Assembly: GCA_030150305.1 (NCBI GenBank)
Contig: JASLGD010000194.1
Location: 1 to 7,802, forward strand
Direction of reading: 5' to 3'
DNA from: Caldimonas sp.
GTDB taxonomy: Bacteria > Pseudomonadota > Gammaproteobacteria > Burkholderiales > Burkholderiaceae_C
Length of the DNA: 7,802 nucleotides
The notes under the pieces were generated by a model, which saw only the letters and a program-made list of their open reading frames with translations, was not told the DNA's origin and did no database searches. The translations under genes and the position numbers were made by a program. Positions 6,301 through 7,802 of the stretch are shown here, piece after piece; position 1 is the stretch's first letter; the number at the start of each line of letters is the position of its first letter.

Positions 6301-6365
6301 CCCAACAAGCAGTTGCCATACGTTTTGTTGGAAGGCGCGTCATCTCTTCGACGTGCCTTTTTTTT
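6301..6365 (+). ncRNA. Candidate small RNA, about 65 nt, between mucD and lepA
   Basis: Not a family I recognise. Downstream of the TACAAT box lie two abutting stem-loops. The first pairs CCAACAA (6302-6308) with TTGTTGG (6325-6331), plus a G-T at 6309/6324, around a 14-base loop (6310-6323). The second is a Rho-independent terminator (6332-6365) ending in eight T. A short promoter-to-terminator unit of two stem-loops with a long U tail is the typical form of an Hfq-bound sRNA. Loop bases 6310-6319 (CAGTTGCCAT) are complementary to the first ten bases of rseA. Alternatives are a 3'-UTR fragment released from the rpoE-mucD transcript, a terminated leader (attenuator) of lepA, or simply the operon terminator with an extra hairpin. 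No antiterminator pairing was seen. Confidence 0.45.
6332..6365 (+). terminator. Strong intrinsic terminator after mucD
   Basis: AAGGCGCGTC (6332-6341) pairs with GACGTGCCTT (6350-6359) in ten base pairs, one of them a G-U (6337/6354), around the loop ATCTCTTC. A run of eight T (6358-6365) begins in the 3' arm and continues past it. This is the only textbook Rho-independent terminator in the window. It would end the rpoE-rseA-rseB-mucD transcript and any RNA starting near 6301, and separates both from lepA. Confidence 0.88.
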
Positions 6366-6368
6366 GTC

Positions 6369-6400
6369 TCCGTTGAGCGTCGCACTCGTGCTGCAACGGA
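6369..6400 (+). promoter_or_regulatory. Stem-loop in the lepA upstream region
   Basis: TCCGTTG (6369-6375) and CAACGGA (6394-6400) pair perfectly over seven bases, and AGC (6376-6378) with GCT (6390-6392) extend the stem past one bulged G at 6393. It starts three bases after the terminator T-run and ends 69 bases before the lepA ATG. There is no T-run, so it is not a terminator. It may fold in the lepA leader if transcription starts upstream of it. Confidence 0.45.
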
Positions 6401-6469
6401 CGTGATTCCGGATGCAACGCGGCGCGCACGCGCTGCCGCGTCGTCGCCGGTCGAGCGCGTCCTCCCGCC

Positions 6470-7802
6470 ATGGATCAGATCCGCAATTTTTCGATCATCG
6501 CCCACATCGACCACGGCAAGTCGACCCTCGCCGACCGCTTGATCCAGCGCTGCGGCGGGCTGTCCGATCGCGAGATGGAGGCGCAGGTGCTCGATTCGAT
6601 GGAGATCGAGCGCGAGCGCGGCATCACCATCAAGGCGCAGACGGCGGCGCTCGAGTACACAGCGCGCGACGGCCGCGTCTACCAGCTCAACCTGATCGAC
6701 ACGCCGGGGCACGTCGACTTCTCGTACGAGGTCAGGCGGTCGTTGTCGGCGTGCGAGGGCGCGCTGCTCGTCGTCGACGCCAGCCAGGGCGTCGAGGCGC
6801 AGACGGTCGCGAACTGCTACACCGCGCTCGACCTCGGCGTCGAGGTCGTGCCCGTGCTGAACAAGATGGACCTGCCGCAGGCCGATCCCGACCGCGCGCG
6901 CGCGGAGATCGAGGACGTGATCGGCATCGACGCCGACGACGCGATCCCGTGCAGCGCGAAGACCGGCGAGGGCATCGACGACGTCCTCGAGGCGATCGTC
7001 CACCGCATGCCGGCGCCGCGCGGCCGCCCCGAAGCGCCGCTGCGGGCGATGATCATCGACTCCTGGTTCGACAACTACGTCGGCGTCGTCATGCTCGTGC
7101 GCGTCGTCGACGGCGAGCTCGTCCGTGGCGAGCGCATCCGCATGATGGCGACCGACGCGGTCTACAGCGCCGACCAGCTCGGCGTCTTCACGCCGAAGTC
7201 GGTCGCGCGCGAGCGGCTGGCCGCGGGCGAGGTGGGCTTCCTGATCGCCGGCGTCAAGGAGCTGCAGGCAGCGCGCGTCGGCGACACGATCACCGCCGAG
7301 AAGAAGACGCAGAACAACGCCGGCGTCGCGAGCGAGCCGCTGCCCGGCTTCAAGGAGATCCAGCCGCAGGTCTTCGCCGGGCTCTATCCGACCGAGGCGA
7401 GCGAGTACGACCAGCTTCGCGACGCGCTCGAGAAGCTCAAGCTCAACGACTCGTCGCTGCGCTACGAGCCAGAAGTGAGCCAGGCGCTCGGCTTCGGCTT
7501 TCGCTGCGGCTTCCTCGGCCTCTTGCACATGGAGATCGTCCAGGAGAGGCTCGAGCGCGAGTTCGACCAGGACCTGATCACGACCGCGCCCTCGGTCGTC
7601 TACGAGGTCCAGCTCAACGACGGCGAGGTCCTCAAGGTCGAGAACCCGTCGCGGATGCCCGACCTCGGCCGGATCGCCGAGATCCGCGAGCCGATCGTGA
7701 CCGTGCGCCTCTACATGCCGCAGGAGTACGTCGGCCCGGTGATGACGCTCGCCAACCAGAAGCGCGGCATCCAGCTGAACATGGCGTACCACGGCCGCCA
7801 GG
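6470..7802 (+). CDS. lepA: Elongation factor 4, LepA (partial, N-terminal 444 residues)
   Basis: A translational GTPase of about 600 residues in full, cut by the window end after codon 444. All G motifs are present: G1 HIDHGKST (12-19), G2 region ERGITIKAQ (50-57), G3 DTPGHVDF (77-84) with catalytic His81, G4 NKMD (131-134) and G5 SAK (162-164). Domain II follows (about 185-280), then the EF-G-like domain with EIQPQVFAGLYP and FGFRCGFLGLLHMEIVQERL typical of LepA. The LepA-specific C-terminal domain is beyond the window. EF4 binds the ribosome and is proposed to aid translation under stress and initiation or assembly of 30S subunits. The start MDQIRNFSIIAHIDHGKSTL aligns with the family. No clear Shine-Dalgarno precedes it. 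In betaproteobacteria lepB and rnc usually follow. Confidence 0.97.
   Translation, partial: MDQIRNFSIIAHIDHGKSTLADRLIQRCGGLSDREMEAQVLDSMEIERERGITIKAQTAALEYTARDGRVYQLNLIDTPGHVDFSYEVRRSLSACEGALLVVDASQGVEAQTVANCYTALDLGVEVVPVLNKMDLPQADPDRARAEIEDVIGIDADDAIPCSAKTGEGIDDVLEAIVHRMPAPRGRPEAPLRAMIIDSWFDNYVGVVMLVRVVDGELVRGERIRMMATDAVYSADQLGVFTPKSVARERLAAGEVGFLIAGVKELQAARVGDTITAEKKTQNNAGVASEPLPGFKEIQPQVFAGLYPTEASEYDQLRDALEKLKLNDSSLRYEPEVSQALGFGFRCGFLGLLHMEIVQERLEREFDQDLITTAPSVVYEVQLNDGEVLKVENPSRMPDLGRIAEIREPIVTVRLYMPQEYVGPVMTLANQKRGIQLNMAYHGRQ

Larger units (their letters stand above)
6057..6469 (+). other. Intergenic region between mucD and lepA
   Basis: These 413 bases hold no credible protein gene. 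They are locally richer in A and T than the flanking genes, notably 6170-6230 and 6280-6370, which is a mark of regulatory DNA in a GC-rich genome. In order they contain the right arm of a mucD 3' inverted repeat, a 6-bp hairpin (6144-6161), a cluster of DnaA-box-like sites (6185-6219), a 9-bp direct repeat (6264-6286), a -10 box (6290-6295), a stem-loop and intrinsic terminator (6302-6365), and a further stem-loop (6369-6400) in what would be the lepA leader. The last 70 bases before lepA show nothing I recognise. The terminator closes the rpoE-mucD unit, so lepA should be transcribed separately or by read-through. Confidence 0.75.

Noticed and set aside
6057..6469. Search for a sigma-E type promoter (GGAACTT-N16-TCTGA-like) in the gaps of the window.
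   Set aside because: GGAACCC at 6163-6169 and TCTAA at 6112-6116 resemble single elements, but neither has a partner at the required spacing.
6174..6542. A + strand frame from TTG 6174, preceded by GGGAGGA at 6159-6165, reading through the candidate RNA.
   Set aside because: The Shine-Dalgarno-like spacing is good, but the frame crosses a -10 box and an intrinsic terminator and overlaps lepA out of frame. The translation has no recognisable features.
6113..7792. A 559-codon open frame on the - strand opposite lepA.
   Set aside because: It mirrors lepA, is a low-complexity mix of Arg, Asp, Val and Leu, and shows no motif. Its far end runs through the terminator and the DnaA-box-like cluster.

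Overview
This is a conserved chromosomal stretch of a high-GC (by eye about two thirds G+C) proteobacterium, most likely a betaproteobacterium in or near the Burkholderiales. The basis is gene order, with fatty-acid synthesis genes (fabG-acpP-fabF) running straight into rpoE-rseA-rseB-mucD and then lepA, and protein detail such as the RpoE C-terminus ending in LLDTREGDRW. In Pseudomonas the equivalent sigma-E cluster carries mucC and is not joined to fabF. All genes lie on the + strand. The species cannot be named from the sequence alone.

Layout. Positions 1-153 are the 3' end of fabG. A short gap (154-233) holds a 13-bp-period direct repeat, a palindrome, a possible -10 box and a strong ribosome binding site. 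acpP (234-476) and fabF (497-1747) follow, with a perfect hairpin folded around the acpP stop codon. An unrecognised two-helix membrane protein (1768-2235) overlaps the start of rpoE (2232-2840) by ATGA. The envelope-stress module continues with rseA (2918-3520), rseB (3532-4554, GTG start) and mucD (4599-6056). lepA (6470 onward) runs off the window end.

How the genes work together. FabG, AcpP and FabF carry out beta-keto reduction, acyl carriage and condensation in type II fatty-acid elongation. RpoE is the extracytoplasmic sigma factor, RseA its membrane anti-sigma factor, RseB the periplasmic sensor that protects RseA, and MucD a periplasmic serine protease/chaperone that clears misfolded envelope proteins. 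Joining lipid synthesis to envelope surveillance is typical of betaproteobacteria. LepA (EF4) is a ribosome-associated GTPase.

The least ordinary part is the 413-base gap between mucD and lepA (6057-6469). It holds several inverted repeats, three TGTGGA-type DnaA-box-like sites, a 9-bp direct repeat, a sigma-70-like -10 box, and two abutting stem-loops, the second a near-ideal intrinsic terminator with eight T. I read this as a candidate small RNA of about 65 nt (6301-6365). A 10-base stretch of its first apical loop can pair, with nine Watson-Crick pairs and one G-U, with the first ten bases of rseA beginning at its AUG. If real, this would be an RNA encoded at the end of the rpoE-mucD cluster that represses the anti-sigma factor of the same cluster. 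It is a hypothesis from base pairing only.
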